64,000 nt of DNA from Escarpia spicata (GCA_963995525.1 OZ023207.1:34920792-34984791), one strand, 5' to 3'. Shown: positions 9,750 to 21,692, counted from the first letter of the stretch. Notes: generated from the letters alone by a model not told the origin. Numbers and translations are program-made.

Positions 9750-12700
9750 GAACATCCAAATCATATTTAACAGTGCGTTTTCAAATTGGTAAAATATTGT
9801 TTTTCACAAGTGGGCTCTACAGTGACTTAAAATTGCATTTTATTGTCAATTTAGTTCCGGTGTACACACCTATGTCTCATTACGCGTTGTCGCCAACTCC
9901 AACCACGACCAAGAAGGCTTGTAGTCACACACGTGCTGGTGATCGTGGTCCAGGTGGTTAAGTAGACGACAGTGTTTACCAGTGGTGACCCTCGATATGC
10001 ATCTTGTTGTTATCCTGTCAGCTGGTTCATTTGAACTGTATTGGTTGTTGACAGTATCTCGTTACAAGTTTTACATCAACCACAGGCATCGGAATCATGG
10101 GAGGTGAGGATAGGGGCTAAGTTCCCTCAACAGTCCCAACTATTTTACCAAGGGGGTGGAGTCTCCTTAAGCGTTGTAGCGAACTCCAATCATCCCGAAG
10201 CAGGCGGGTAGGCGTGATATGTGTATGTGCGGGTGATCGCGGTCCAGATGTGATTGACGGCTGGTTAATTAGAAGACAGTGTTTACCCGGCAGGTGTAGC
10301 CGCCCTGTATGCACATTGTCGTCATCATGTCTGCTGGCTCATTTGATTTGTATTGATTGATGACAGTATTATGTTACGAGCGTCACGTTCGTCTTTGGGT
10401 TCCTATGTCGAGACCTTAACTTGGCGGGAGTACTGTGTCTCCGACCGTGTCTCCCAACCTTTACTTTAGCGATCTTTATCGCCCATTCTCAAGTATAGAA
10501 TGCAGGCAAAGTAGAAGACAACCTTTGTTAGGCAAGTGTAGCCATTCCGTATATATCGCGTCGTCTGTCTGTCTGCGACTATAATCTACATTGATTGATG
10601 AGAGTATATTCTTGTAATAATTTCCGTACGTCTTTTAACCGCTCTGTGTTTATATCCACTAGACGGGAGTACAGCTTATTAAACCTGTTTTTAGCAGTCA
10701 CTGTCGTCTTTGTTTTTAGACATGATGATGGCTACAATTGTATTCGTCACTGCGTATTATGCGTTAGTTTGTTCGCTTCTTGCTTTCAGGTACTGCTCTG
10801 ATATGGTAATTTGTTGGAAGAAAGCTTTTGGCGGACACGTACTGCCAACATAGCTTAACAAAGCGACAATGTAATTCCTATGATCAGCCAATATATATGG
10901 AACGACCCAGTAGTCATACCAGAGTCCATCCATTCAGACGAACTCTGTATAATAATTTTCCAAGCAGCAGCTAATAATTACCGCGTCAACTGGCACCTGC
11001 AAACTGAGCAACAGCCACTGACTCGTCTGATTGGTGGATACAGCTACATTGCTGAAAAATCAGTTAACAAAACCACAGCTATAAAGGTGGTAGCAAATCC
11101 TCTTTCAGAATGTTATGTATGCGTTGATACAGAAATATGCATAATATCCAAAACAGGACATTTCGGACACAACAACGTTACCATAGCAAAAGCATTTATG
11201 TCAAGCAATAGAAGAGCTGACTACAACACCATTAATTAGAAAACAGTGTCTGCTAGTCAGTATGCACCGTGTCGCCATCCTGTCTGCTGGTTCCGTTGAA
11301 TTGTGTTGATTGATAAGAGTATCTCGTTGCAAGCTTCATCATACGTCTTTGGGTAGCTCTGTCGAGGTATCCACTCGGCGTGAGTATTGTAAAACTGTAT
11401 TTATGTATCCTTGACGCCTTTACCCTTCTGGAAGATTGACAGCGGCAATGGTTTAGGTAAATTGACTGTATTACCCGCCCGTGAAAACGATATATTCCCT
11501 GCGATTAGGCCCATAATGGCGGCAGTAAATACAGCAGTTGCAATCGATATGTAAAACAGGAGCAGACCAGTTCGCAGTAACAAATGAAACGGCCCCATTG
11601 GCTAATGCGTATCATTTAGACGTCACACCCGTCTTATAATTTACCTTGCAGCAGTTAGTAATAACCGCGCCAACTGGAACCTGGATGATTGTGAACAGTC
11701 CAGTTCTACTGACACATAATAGATGCCCTAAGGAAACGGCTTTACGCGCATTACTCATCTTCTTGGAGATAATATAGCTCAACGACCGTTTGCAATTGAT
11801 AATAATTGGGTAAAACTAAGTGATATATTAATTTTCAATCGATCAAGAACTTTTTCATGGTTTATTTCATATTGATCCACGCTTTATTTTGTTGTGTTCC
11901 AAGTTTACAGGAAACTTTTTCATTTGTGACATTCTAATCTTAACGGATCATAATATACAAATACTCGAACACTACCAACATGGCCTATTGAACGCAAACA
12001 AATGCACCAGTCAATTTTGGCATCCATGAACCGGTTCATGAGTGCCTGATCACAAATGTTCGTACAGAACGAGGTTTAATGAAACATATGTTAACATCTG
12101 GCAAGAATTGCTTCAGGTATTAACCGAACATGTATCGCTTATTGTCAAATGCTATTACAAACAACATTACACTATGCATGGTAGTTGTATAAAGAAAACA
12201 ATAAAACACGAAATATTTACTACACACTATTTATCGGTTAAAACGCATACAATCGTGATTTGGCGCCGTTGCTCATCCGTAATTATTCAAGTTGTAAGTA
12301 GCAGGACCTGCTTCTACAGAACACGAAACACTAAACGTATGATAAGTATTAATAAAGTTACAGGGGGTGGTTCAAAGCTCCTCTGTGATCATGGATCCCA
12401 ACCTTTCCCTACTGCGCGAAGACTATTACAGTAATCTGGAATGATTACAAATTATTGTTACAAACCACCACTAGTCCCACATCACGTGGAATGCTTACGG
12501 AATACCAAAACACCAAGGTTGCAAACTGGCTGACGCTAAAGAGGCTGCCGAATTAAAGGTACACCATGATGTATGCTAACTCTAAATATGGATAATTAAG
12601 GTGAAAAAACATTTACATTGTCTGATTTATTGATTGCCTTTTATACCATAAGATACGATAAGATGTGTGATAGCATCTATCATACAGTCCTTGGACATTG

Positions 12701-12800
12701 ATTGTCTTTATTATGTTTTTGGACGACATACCGTCTCAGCATCACATAGTAACCGGTAGCCCGCGTTGTCTGTTGTGATTGTAGAGATAAGCCAAGTAGA
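9750..12800. repeat. Complex repeated segment, copy 1 (left part)
   Basis: Many blocks here recur in 16.34-19.64 kb and 19.64-21.69 kb. Shared landmarks include ACAAGTGGGCTCTAC (about 9807), the block from AGAAGACAGTGTTTACC to TTGATTGATGACAGTAT (10,271-10,370), CGTCTTTGGGTTCC (about 10,390), TTTAGCGATC (about 10,465), CAGCAGCTAATAATTACCGC (about 10,965), TACAAACCACCACTAG (about 12,458) and GTAACCGGTAGCCCGCG (about 12,749). A unit of about 240-310 bp starting TTAGAAGAC recurs inside this copy (9963, 10,271, 10,513, 11,240). The open frames at 10,880-11,239 and 12,042-12,434 lie in repeated sequence whose other copies are closed, so they are not called as genes. Confidence 0.7.
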
Positions 12801-13002
12801 TTTTCTGCATCCAAGACTAGCAAGTGATTAATTAAATTCAAATAACATTTGTTTCAATTTGTTTTGGTTCAAGATCGCCTCAAAGTGTTTTCAACTGTCA
12901 CACGACGAATATATTCTTAGAACATGTAGGCCTACCAACGTCCACTTGCTTGTGTTTGTCAGCGTGATGAGGCGGACCGCAAGTTTTATAACTCTATTTC
13001 TT

Positions 13003-13100
13003 TATGGGCAGCAACAATTAACACTTACATTGGAGCGTTTAGTGGAAATGTGCAACGTTTCTTTCCACCACCTATGGATCTTGATCACGCATTGATGTAA
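13003..13100. repeat. Flanking direct repeat of the Penelope-like element (copy at its 3-prime side)
   Basis: The stretch from GGGCAGCAACAATTAACACT through GGAGCGTTTAGTGGAAA to TGGATCTTGATCACG matches 15,797-15,890 in the same orientation with moderate divergence. The two copies bracket the Penelope-like element and the LINE 3-prime end. Penelope-like elements are known to carry long direct repeats (pseudo-LTRs), which makes this the simplest reading. A duplicated host sequence is the alternative. Confidence 0.6.
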
Positions 13101-13129
13101 TGTGACCTGGCTGATATTTTAGCGGAATG

Positions 13130-15455
13130 ATCTGGTTGTAGATGTCGGGCAGGTGGTATCCCTAGTCTCGGTTCATGATGGAGGCTCTCTGTTTGATGTA
13201 TATGGCCTCCTTTACTTTCCTCTTGTGCCAGTTCTGTTATCGGGCCAAGACCTTGGTGTTATCCTGTGGCCAGACAATGATCTCATACTCTTGTAGGTTT
13301 GTCCAGGTTTGTGTATTCTTTGAACATCTAACTGAGTGGTATTTTTTTTCACATATGTAAGTGTGGCTATTGTTGTTGTCACAGGTGATGTGGTAGATGG
13401 TTCCACATTGTTTGTTCTCTCGGGGTTTTGTGTTCAGGGTGCACTACCACTGAACGGATGGAGTTGGCGGGTTTATGGTTCAAGTACACATTGTGTGACT
13501 TGTAGATTCGTCCGAGTTGTTATGATAACCCTGCTACGTATGGTAGTCTAAACATGGGTCGGTTTGAGTTCGTTGTTTGTGCATTGTTGTTGTTCGTAAG
13601 TGGTCTGTTCGCACTAGGTGGCGGAACTACAAGCGCCCACTCTGGATTGTCATCGGCTCTAAGGGCATTGTGGACATGTGTAAGTTCTGTTTTCCAGTCT
13701 TCAGCTATGGTGACATACAGCTGGGCGCTGCTGGTGAGAGTGCTGGTTTGTTTAACAACTGATCTTTTATGAGTTAGAGGGTGGTGTGACTTGAAGTTGA
13801 GGTACTGGTCCGTGTGTGTAGACTTCCAGTATATGGTTAGCTTGGTGGATCCTTCATCTAGAATGTGGGTGCATAGATCCAGGAAAGGAAGTTTGCTGTC
13901 TTTCTCTGGTTCAATGGTGAATTTGATGTGTATGTCGATGTTGTTGATGTGTTCGGTGAACTCTTCCACATCATATTCATGTAATACAGTGAATATGCTA
14001 TCCACGTAGCGTAACCACAGCGATGGGGGTTGAGGTGTTGTAGAGATGGCTTGTTTCTCAAATTGTTCCATGTAGCAGTTAGCTATTAGGGGGGGGGTAG
14101 TTAAACCCCATAGCTGCACCATGTGTTTGCTGGTAGTAAACACCTTTATATATGAAATAGGTGGTGTTCAGGCAGAAGTCACGGAGCTCCATAATCTGGT
14201 GGATGGTCATTTCCGTGCGGCTGGTTAAGGTGTCATCTTCATTTGACATCTCGGTGATTACTTTCAGTGCCTTGTCTACAGGGACACTGGTGAAGAGCGC
14301 TGTGACATCATATGATACCAGTTTCCGTCCAGGTGGTATTTCCAGCCATCTCAGTTTGTCAACCAATTCCCTGGTGTTTTTGATGCTGTGACCGTTCTTG
14401 CCCATTAAGGGGGGTAAGGATGTTGGCAAGGTATTTTGCTGCGTTGTATGTTATACAGCCACAGCTGGATACTCGGTTCATGGATACTAAAGGCGTGAGA
14501 GATGTGTTGGCTTTGTGGATCTTAAGGGTCCCATATATTTTGGGGGTTCTTCCGAGTCTGTGTATAGTTTCCAGTACAATTTATTTGTGATTGATCCATT
14601 TCTCTTCCACTTCCTTAGGATGTTGCCAAGTTCGTTTTTTTATATTTATGTGTTTTCTTTGCTTAGTTTGGTGTACGTGTGCGTATCACCCACCATGTCT
14701 GCCAGTTTCTTGCTGTATTCGGTAGTGTTCGTGATTATCGTGGCTCTACCTTTGTCTGCAGGGAGTATGATGATGGAGTTGTCTTTTTTAAGTTCCTGTA
14801 AAGCCGCCCTTTTCCCTTTCGTGATGTTAGATTTAGGGAGTTTTGCTCGTTTGATATTGCGGACAACCTCCCTTCGGAGTTCTTTTGCAGCCGTGTCTGT
14901 TTGTTTAATGACTACCTCTATACCGGCTATGATTTCTTCAACTGGGAGGGTGGTCGGAGTAATGGCAAAGTTTAAACCTTTGCTAAGTAATGACCGTTCA
15001 TCATCACTAATCTGTCTGTGGCTCAAGTTCATTACCCACCTGTTACTGCCTATGCTGGTGTCTGTCACTTCGTTCTTAACCTGAGGTTTGTTGTAAAGTC
15101 TCTCGAACTTGTTTAGTTGTCGTGACCTAGTTTCCTCGAATGTGTGTATATGCGCAGCTGCGAGCAACCGTTACTTTTCCGCTGTCTCATCACTATTCAG
15201 GATGGCTTCCAATTGTTTGTATCCGTTGTCAGTGATTTGTTTAGTTTCTTTATCGTGTACGTACATTGTCGTGTGCGTAATCCGAGCAGCCGTAATTCTG
15301 CTTTCTTCACAGTTTGCTGTGCTCTTGCGCCAGATACGTTTGTATTCATTTTGATGCTTGTCGGGGTGATCTTATACCTAATGCATCTCATGTTGAACTG
15401 TTTGTGATTTTCCCATCGGGTGATCTTCCTCACTGTCTTTTTGCAGTGCACCATC
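13130..15455 (-). mobile_element. Penelope-like element, broken (reverse transcriptase plus GIY-YIG endonuclease)
   Basis: All parts of a Penelope-like ORF are seen in order on the minus strand. The amino end is a block with RWENHKQFNMRC and ITPTSIKMNT (15,454-15,200). Then come KKDNSIIILPADKGRATI (about 14,740-14,800), motif A LVSYDVTALFTSVPV (about 14,275-14,320) and motif B around HGAAMG (about 14,100-14,120). Next is the LRYVDS block (about 14,005-14,025), where the family normally has YVDD. The carboxyl part has IYHITCDNNNSHTYI near 13,375-13,415, a GIY-YIG-type endonuclease start, and ends with KEAIYIKQ and HLPDIYN near 13,140-13,200. Frameshifts occur at about 15,180, 14,640, 14,430, 14,095 and 13,520, with further stops in the endonuclease. 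The central endonuclease looks shortened. The copy cannot be active. Confidence 0.9.
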
Positions 15456-15702
15456 TCGGCCCTGCGTACATTTCATCGCTCGTGACATCCTACACGCCGA
15501 CCAGATCCCTTAGATCGGCCGAACAAGGTCTGCTGACTGTTCCGAGATATCACCTTGAACATTATGGCCGTCGTTCCTTCTCGGTTGCTGGCCCGATCCT
15601 GTGGAATGCCCTGCTTCATGCAGTCAGGCATGCAAACTGCGTTGCATCAGTGACATTTGTGCAATGTTGAATTCAGTTATGTATTAGGATACAGTTATTT
15701 AG

Positions 15703-15735
<33 letters not shown>

Positions 15736-15740
15736 TAATT
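15456..15740 (+). mobile_element. LINE 3-prime end with (ATT)n tail
   Basis: An open stretch on the plus strand to the TGA at 15,668-15,670 carries SYTPTRSLRSAEQGLL followed by VPRYHLEHYGRRSFSVAG and LWNALLHAV. This is the well-known carboxyl end of CR1/L2-type ORF2 proteins. About 40 bases later a (TTA/ATT)n tract begins (15,702-15,735), the usual type of tail for these elements. Everything upstream of the last 80 or so codons is absent. It joins directly to the amino end of the Penelope-like element, which lies on the other strand, so one inserted into or recombined with the other. Confidence 0.8.
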
Positions 15741-15796
15741 AGCATATTGTCGAAGAACGACGTGGAAACTATTGTTCATGGCTCCAAGATTTGAAT

Positions 15797-15895
15797 GGGC
15801 AGAAAGAATTAATACTTACTTTGGAGCGTTTAGTGGAAACAATGTTTCAATCGACCACCTGTGGATCTTGATCACGTATTGATGTCATGTAACGT
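15797..15895. repeat. Flanking direct repeat of the Penelope-like element (copy at its 5-prime side)
   Basis: This matches 13,003-13,100 in the same orientation, including GGAGCGTTTAGTGGAAA and TGGATCTTGATCACGTATTGATGT. Its right end runs into a perfect inverted repeat. Together the two copies bracket the Penelope/LINE composite. Confidence 0.6.
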
Positions 15896-15930
15896 GGCTC
15901 AAAATCTGAGCCACGTTACATGACATCAAT
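15878..15930. repeat. Perfect 24-bp inverted repeat with 5-base loop
   Basis: The left arm 15,878-15,901 and the right arm 15,907-15,930 are exact reverse complements around AAATC. The core is GTAACGTGGCTCA and its complement. The left arm lies at the end of the direct repeat shared with 13.0 kb. The right arm has no counterpart there, so it arose by an inverted duplication of the repeat end. It could form a strong hairpin. Confidence 0.95.
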
Positions 15931-16019
15931 AGCTTCCATATGTCTAGTTCTGTAATTTTACATAAGTATATTTTGTAATATATTGAGAGTAGGAGGAGTG
16001 TATTGTGCAAAGCAAATCA

Positions 16020-16320
16020 TAACTAACTAACTACGCTAAGCCGCCAGGTGGCAGCACCGTTGTGGCCGCCGTCCAGTAGGTGTTGCCAATGCGGACTTCA
16101 CCGTCAGCCGAGTGACGTGTCATGTATTCTTTGTAATATGTACGGAATTACGTCTTCGTTAACGTCTATGTGTTTGTAGACGAGGATATGAGATGTACAA
16201 GTAGAGTATGTAGCAACCCACCGTATTAATTGCACTGTTCTTGTACATATCGCAAGTGCATAATTAAGTTATTCAAAATAAAACTTATTAATACTGAGGG
16301 AGAATGTGACCATAGAAACA
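16020..16320. repeat. Complex repeated segment, copy 1 (right part, beyond the insertions)
   Basis: GGTGGCAGCACCG and GCCGCCGTCCAGTAG near 16,049-16,080, GTAGAGTATGTAGCAACCC near 16,201 and TGCACTGTTCTTGTACATATCG near 16,231 to TTCAAAATAAAACTTATTA near 16,273 match 21,420-21,690. The first part also matches 19,540-19,640. The AAATAAA-type phrase and the high conservation of this end across copies make it the best-preserved module of the segment. Confidence 0.7.
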
Positions 16321-16339
16321 ATCAACATTTATAAAACGG

Positions 16340-19300
16340 CATGTGCTACATAAACCACAGTCATCGGAATCAGGGGAGGAGGGGTTGGGGGCTAAGCTCC
16401 CGCAATAGCCCCAATATTTCGCTAAGGGGGTGGAGTTGGACGTTTTTGGTGAGTCTTAAGGGTAATGGGGTGCACATGGAAGGTTTTAGTTAACCTCAGC
16501 CCCTCCAATTTTCACCACGTTCCGACGCCTATGTAAACTATTGAATTCCAACAACGGGTAGACTATTGACAGTTCGTGTTAGCGTTTTGGGCAAGACAAA
16601 CACAACAAACATTTTTCGTAATCAGTTTGTTAATTGGTGACATAAAATACACAATTTTAAACATTTTGTACTTCTTGTTATCTAGCAAGAATTAAACTAA
16701 TTAACGTCATAGCAGTTAAGAGCAATTCAAACATATTTAACAGAGCGTTTTCAAATTTGTTAAATATATATTTTTTTACAAGTGGGCTCTACTTTGACTT
16801 ACAATTACGTCATATTTCCTATTTAATTCCCGTGCACAAGACGATGTCTCCTAAAGTGTTGTAGCCACCTCCAATCATCACCAAGCATGCTTGTAGGCAC
16901 GTATGTGCGTGTGACCTCGGTCCATAGGTGACTGACGGCTAGTTGATTAGAAGACAGTGTTTACCCGTCAGGTGAGGCCGCTCGGTATGCATCTTGTCGT
17001 TATCATGTCTGCTGGCTCATTTGATTTGTGTTGATTGATGACAGTATTATGTTACAAGCGTCCCGTTCGTCTTTGGGTTCCTCTGTCGAGACCTTAACTT
17101 AACCGGAGTATTGTGTCTCCTACCGTGTCTCCCAACCTTTACTTAGCGATCTTTATCGCCCATTTTAAAGTATAGAATGCATGCAAATTAGAAGAAAACC
17201 TTTGTTTAGCAGGTGTGGCCACTCCGTAGATAGCGTGTCGCTAGTCCGCCTGCGACTATGACCTGTATTGATTGATGACAGTATCTTGTCGCAAGCATTA
17301 CCGTATGTATTTGAATCGTTCTATCGTGATGTTCAGTAGGTGGGAGTATAGCAAATTTAATCCTGTATTCAGCGACCATTGACGTGTTTCTCTTGTGTTA
17401 TATTGACAGCTGCAATTGCATTTATCATTTTGACGTATTACCCTGTCGTGAAAGCAACATATTCCTTGCAATTATGCCCAAGAATAGCAGTAGTCACAAC
17501 AATTATTGATATCTTAAACTCCATCTATGATCATACCAATTCGCAGTCACTCGTGTGCAGGTGGACGCGGCACCTTTGTATAATGCATGTAATTTAGAAG
17601 ACATCATTTATCAAACAGGTATGACACTCAGACGATGACTCAGTTTATATTGTGTCACAGTCTGTCTGCTTTTTCCTTCAAGATATTATTACGATATAGT
17701 AATTTGTCTCATAGACGACAACAACTTTCCTATAATGAACCACTATAGATGAAATGACCCAGTAGTGATACGGTCAAAACTCTACATACCAGCGGCAACT
17801 CGAAGCTGATAAACCCTGTCTTATAATTTACCGTGCAGCAGCTAGTAATTACCACGTCAACTGTCACCTGGATGACTGCCAGGTGAGCAATATCTACTAA
17901 CTTGATATGGGTGGCCATGGTGGACGCATATCGTACAGTCTACCTCGGAAAAAAGTCAATTAGCAAAACTCCGGCGAACAAGCTGCATACAAACTAAGAA
18001 AAGTGTTAAAGTGTTAAGAATAAAAGTATTTATAATTGATGAAACATGTATTTAGCGATCATTTTGATGTCTGCAATAGTACTCAGCAACTGGGCGTACT
18101 TCCCGTCCGTACATGAGTATTCCCTGAAATTACGCCCACCAATAGAAGCAGCAGATACAGCAATAACAATGGATATGTAACATTCTAACCACGACCAGAC
18201 CATTTCGCAGCCACACGTATGTAGGTGACTACTGGCTGACGCATATAATTTAGAAGTCATCATTTATCAGGCAGGTGTGACACTAAGTATATATTGTGTC
18301 GCTAGACTGTCTGCTTCTTCCTTTCAGTTATTGTAATACTATTGTAATTTGTTGAAAGCGTTAGGCGGCCATTGCAAAAAATGTTTAACACAGAGAGTAT
18401 CGAAAGCGAAGGATATTCATAAAATCAACCATGTCGTCGAACAAGAACACACCAGCAGCCAAGACATCTTGACAAACCCTGTCGTATAATTTATCTTGCA
18501 GCAGCTAGTAATTACCGCAACAACTGGCACTTTAATAACTATAGACTAACCAATGTCTTCTGGCTTTTTAAATATGGCCTGATTGGTATGCACATACCGT
18601 GCGACACGAACCTGGCGAAAAAATCAATTAGCCAAACCCCAGCAAGGAAGATGGTTGCAAACTAAGAAAATTACGATAATGTTACTGGATTTTGTGTGTA
18701 TGTACATGGAATGCATACTAGCCACAGCGATAATGCTGGACGTTGCATTAATTGCAAGTTTGTATTTAGTTCACCAGGGCCAGTTATTGTATAGCTCGGT
18801 ATCCTGTATGCAGAATTGCTCATAGCGTTTTGCAATTTACTCGGCAGATTGTGTTGTGCCAATACGAATTATACTCCTATTCGAAGCACGCATCGTCGTA
18901 ATAATTAGTGCACAAAGATTATCTTGAATGTATTATTGATACTTTGTCCATGTTTATCATTTAAAAAATAGATACATTTCGTTTTAACCAAGTGGGAATG
19001 ATGAAAATATTTCTCCATGAAGTTCCCCTATTTACCCCCACCAAAATCACACTCCTGACGCACGTTTTGGTGCTTTGGTATTAAACAGTCACGGACCGGT
19101 GTCCTTACACAGTTTAATTTCCTAAATAGTTTAAATGAATTATTGTTAAAAACTCCAATAGTTCCATATCAAGTCATGAGCTTTTAGACAACAATAACAA
19201 TAAGCTTACAAACTGATTGACGCTAAAAACTCTGCTTATATAACAGTACTCAATGACGTAGACAATCTCTAAATACAATTATAGACATTCAACGTAAAGA

Positions 19301-19640
19301 AAAACATTTAGATTGTTTGATTTATCGATTGCCTTTGATACCATTATATAACTATTAAGAATTATTAGTAGATGTTTGACACCATCTATCATTATATTTA
19401 TGGTAATCGCTCGTCTTTTTCGTGGAATATTTCACACTGTAACTAGAAAAATTTTGGTAGTACAGTGATAGTAGGGGCTAACTACGGGGGTTTACTGTAT
19501 AAACCTCAATGTATCTAATCAACTACTGCTTAGTCATCAGGTGACGGCACCGCTGTAGGCGCCGTCCTGAAGGTGCTGCCAATGCAGTCTTCAACGTCAG
19601 CCGATTGGTAATATGTACGGAAGGACGCCTTTGTTGACTT
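16340..19640. repeat. Complex repeated segment, copy 2
   Basis: The order resembles copy 1. GGGGGCTAAGCTCCCGC (about 16,387; compare 10,112) is followed by ACAAGTGGGCTCTAC (about 16,778), TTAGAAGACAGTGTTTACCC (about 16,947), TTGATTGATGACAGTAT (about 17,031 and 17,269) and CGTCTTTGGGTTCCTCTGTCG. Copies of a 170-bp module start CCTGTATTCAGCGACC near 17,363 with a relative near 18,040. CAGCAGCTAGTAATTACC occurs at about 17,838 and 18,500, followed by the AGTCAATTAGC-type end shared with the large inverted repeat. Copy 2 therefore holds an internal duplication of about 650 bp. No open frame is conserved between copies. Confidence 0.7.
18785..18910. mobile_element. Diverged SINE body relative
   Basis: TATAGCTCGGTATCCTGTATGC and CATAGCGTTTTGCAATTTACTCGGCAG correspond to the body of the SINE at 6083-6382 and to the copy at 20,775. 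The tRNA-like head is not recognisable here. Confidence 0.4.
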
Positions 19641-21692
19641 CTACGCGTTTGCGGGTTTTTGCGGCCCAGGTGACTGACGGCTGGTTAATTAGAAGGCTGG
19701 TTAATTGTTTGCCCGTTAGGTGTGCCCTGTGAATATGCACCTTGTTGTCGTCCTGTCAGCTGGCTCATTTAATCTGTATTGATTGATGACAGTATTATGT
19801 TACAAGCGCCACGTTCGTCTTTAGATTGCTCTGTCGAGATCTCAACAGACGTGAGTACTGTGTCTTCCAACCTATACTTAGCGATCTTTATCGTCCTTTC
19901 TCAAGTATAGATTGCATGCAAATTAGAAAACAACTATTTTTAGGTAAGTGGTACCACTCCGTTTATATCGCGTCGTCAGTCTGTCTGCGACAATGATCTA
20001 TATTGATTGATGACAGTATTGTTGCAAGCGTTACCGTAAATATTTGGGTTGTTCTGTCATGATGTTCACTGGGTGGGAGTATAGCAAGTTTAAACCTGTA
20101 TTCAGCGACCATTGACGTGTTTCTCTTGTGTCATATTGATATATGTAATTGTATCCGTCAACTGGACGTACTACGTACCCGCTCGCGAAAGCAACACATT
20201 CCCTGCAATTACGCCCAATAATAACAGTGGTCACAACAATTATAATTGATATGTAAAACTCCATCCACGATCACAGCAGATCGCAGTCACATGTGTGCAG
20301 GTGAACGAGGTATCTTTGTTTTGCGTTTGGCGGACATTGCTAAGACAGTTTAACACAGAGAGTCTCACACACGACAAAAATTCTACAATCAGCCACTATA
20401 GATGAAATGACCCAGTAGTTATACAGTCGACACGGTACATACCAGCGGCCACTCCATCCTGATAAACCCTGTCTTATAATTTACCGTGCAGCAGCTAGTA
20501 ATTACCGCGTCAACTGGCACCTAGATGACTGCCAGGTGAGCAATATCTACTGACTTGATATGGGTGGCCATGATGGACACACGTCGTACAGTCTACCTCG
20601 TGAAAAAATAAATTAGCAAAATCCCGGCGAACAAGATGGATGCAAACTAAGACAATTGTTACAGTGTTACTCTATTTGGCATATGAGTTGGTACATGACA
20701 TTAATAATATCATTATATTTCTGGACACTGCTTTAATTGCAAGATTGTGTTTAGATTCAGCATGGGCAGTTACTATATAGCTCTGTATCCGGTATGTAAG
20801 ATTGCTAATGCCGTTTTCACTTCACTCGGCAGATATGTTCATTCCAATACCAGCTAGACTTTATTTGAAGCCTATAACGACGTTGCAATTACTGCGCGAA
20901 GACATAGATTCACGGTATTTCTTGTCGGGCAGTTTTCGCTTCAAATAAGTGGGCATGTTTAAAAAACAGTTTTCCATGAAGTCTGTTTTATTCAACTTTT
21001 TATCTCATCACATTCCTCACGCACGTTGTGATACTTTAGTACTGATCAATTACTGGCCGGTGTCCTATTTCAGTTTACTGTTGAAACGAAATTATTGCTA
21101 CAAACCACCACTAGTCCCTTATCAAGAAAAAACTATACACAAACGGCTTACAATTTGAATGATGCCAAACAGTCTGCTGGATTAAAAGTAGTTAATTATG
21201 GACAATACCTAAATACGGGCAATCAATGTAAAGAAATAACATTTAGATTGCTTAGTTTATCAATTGAGTTTGATACCATAAAAGACTTTACTAATCGATC
21301 TTTAAATCCTTGTTCTCACAATTGTTGGTATTCGATTATCTTTAAGATCTAATCTGTCTGGACGACAAACCGTCCCAACATCACACAGTAACCGTTAGCC
21401 CGCGCTGTCTTAACGCCAGGTTACAGCATCGCTATAGCCGCCGTCCAGTAGTTGCCGCCAATGTGGACTTCACCGCCAGCCTAGTGTTGTGTTGTCAGAC
21501 GGGCCTTGACATGTATTCTTGGTAATATGTACTTGAAGGCCGTTTTTGTTAACGTATATGTGATTGTAGACGAGCATATGACATGTTTAAGTAGAGTATG
21601 TAGCAACCCAATGTAGTAATTGCACTGTTCTTGTACATATCGCATGTGCATAATTAAGTTATTCAAAATAAAACTTATTAAAACTGAGGGAG
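19641..21692. repeat. Complex repeated segment, copy 3
   Basis: The same modules as in copies 1 and 2 appear once each. They include a TTAGAAG module near 19,690, TTGATTGATGACAGTAT (about 19,779 and 19,999), TTTCTCTTGTGTCATATTGA (about 20,120) and GATGAAATGACCCAGTAGT (about 20,400, matching about 17,750). CAGCAGCTAGTAATTACCGCG (about 20,491), CAAACCACCACTAGTCCC (about 21,102, matching 12,461) and GTAACCGTTAGCCCGCGC (about 21,389) follow, and then the well-conserved 21,540-21,690 end. It stops exactly where the diverged satellite island begins. Confidence 0.7.
20775..20925. mobile_element. Diverged SINE body relative
   Basis: TATAGCTCTGTATCCGG, CACTTCACTCGGCAG, GTTGCAATTACTGCGCGAAGAC and neighbouring phrases correspond to the body of the SINE at 6083-6382. 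The last phrase also occurs near 12,410. Ends are approximate. Confidence 0.4.

Noticed and set aside
10880..11239. A 119-codon plus-strand frame.
   Set aside because: It lies in a module repeated at about 17.75, 18.43 and 20.40 kb, and the other copies are interrupted by stops.
12042..12434. A 130-codon plus-strand frame.
   Set aside because: No recognisable domain. It ends in sequence related to the SINE body and lies inside the repeated segment.
13175..15084. Plus-strand frames of up to 189 codons.
   Set aside because: They are antisense shadows of the minus-strand Penelope-like reverse transcriptase.
13003..15930. A hammerhead ribozyme in the Penelope flanking repeats, as known for some Penelope-like elements.
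   Set aside because: The required CTGATGA and CGAAAC cores were not found together in either orientation.
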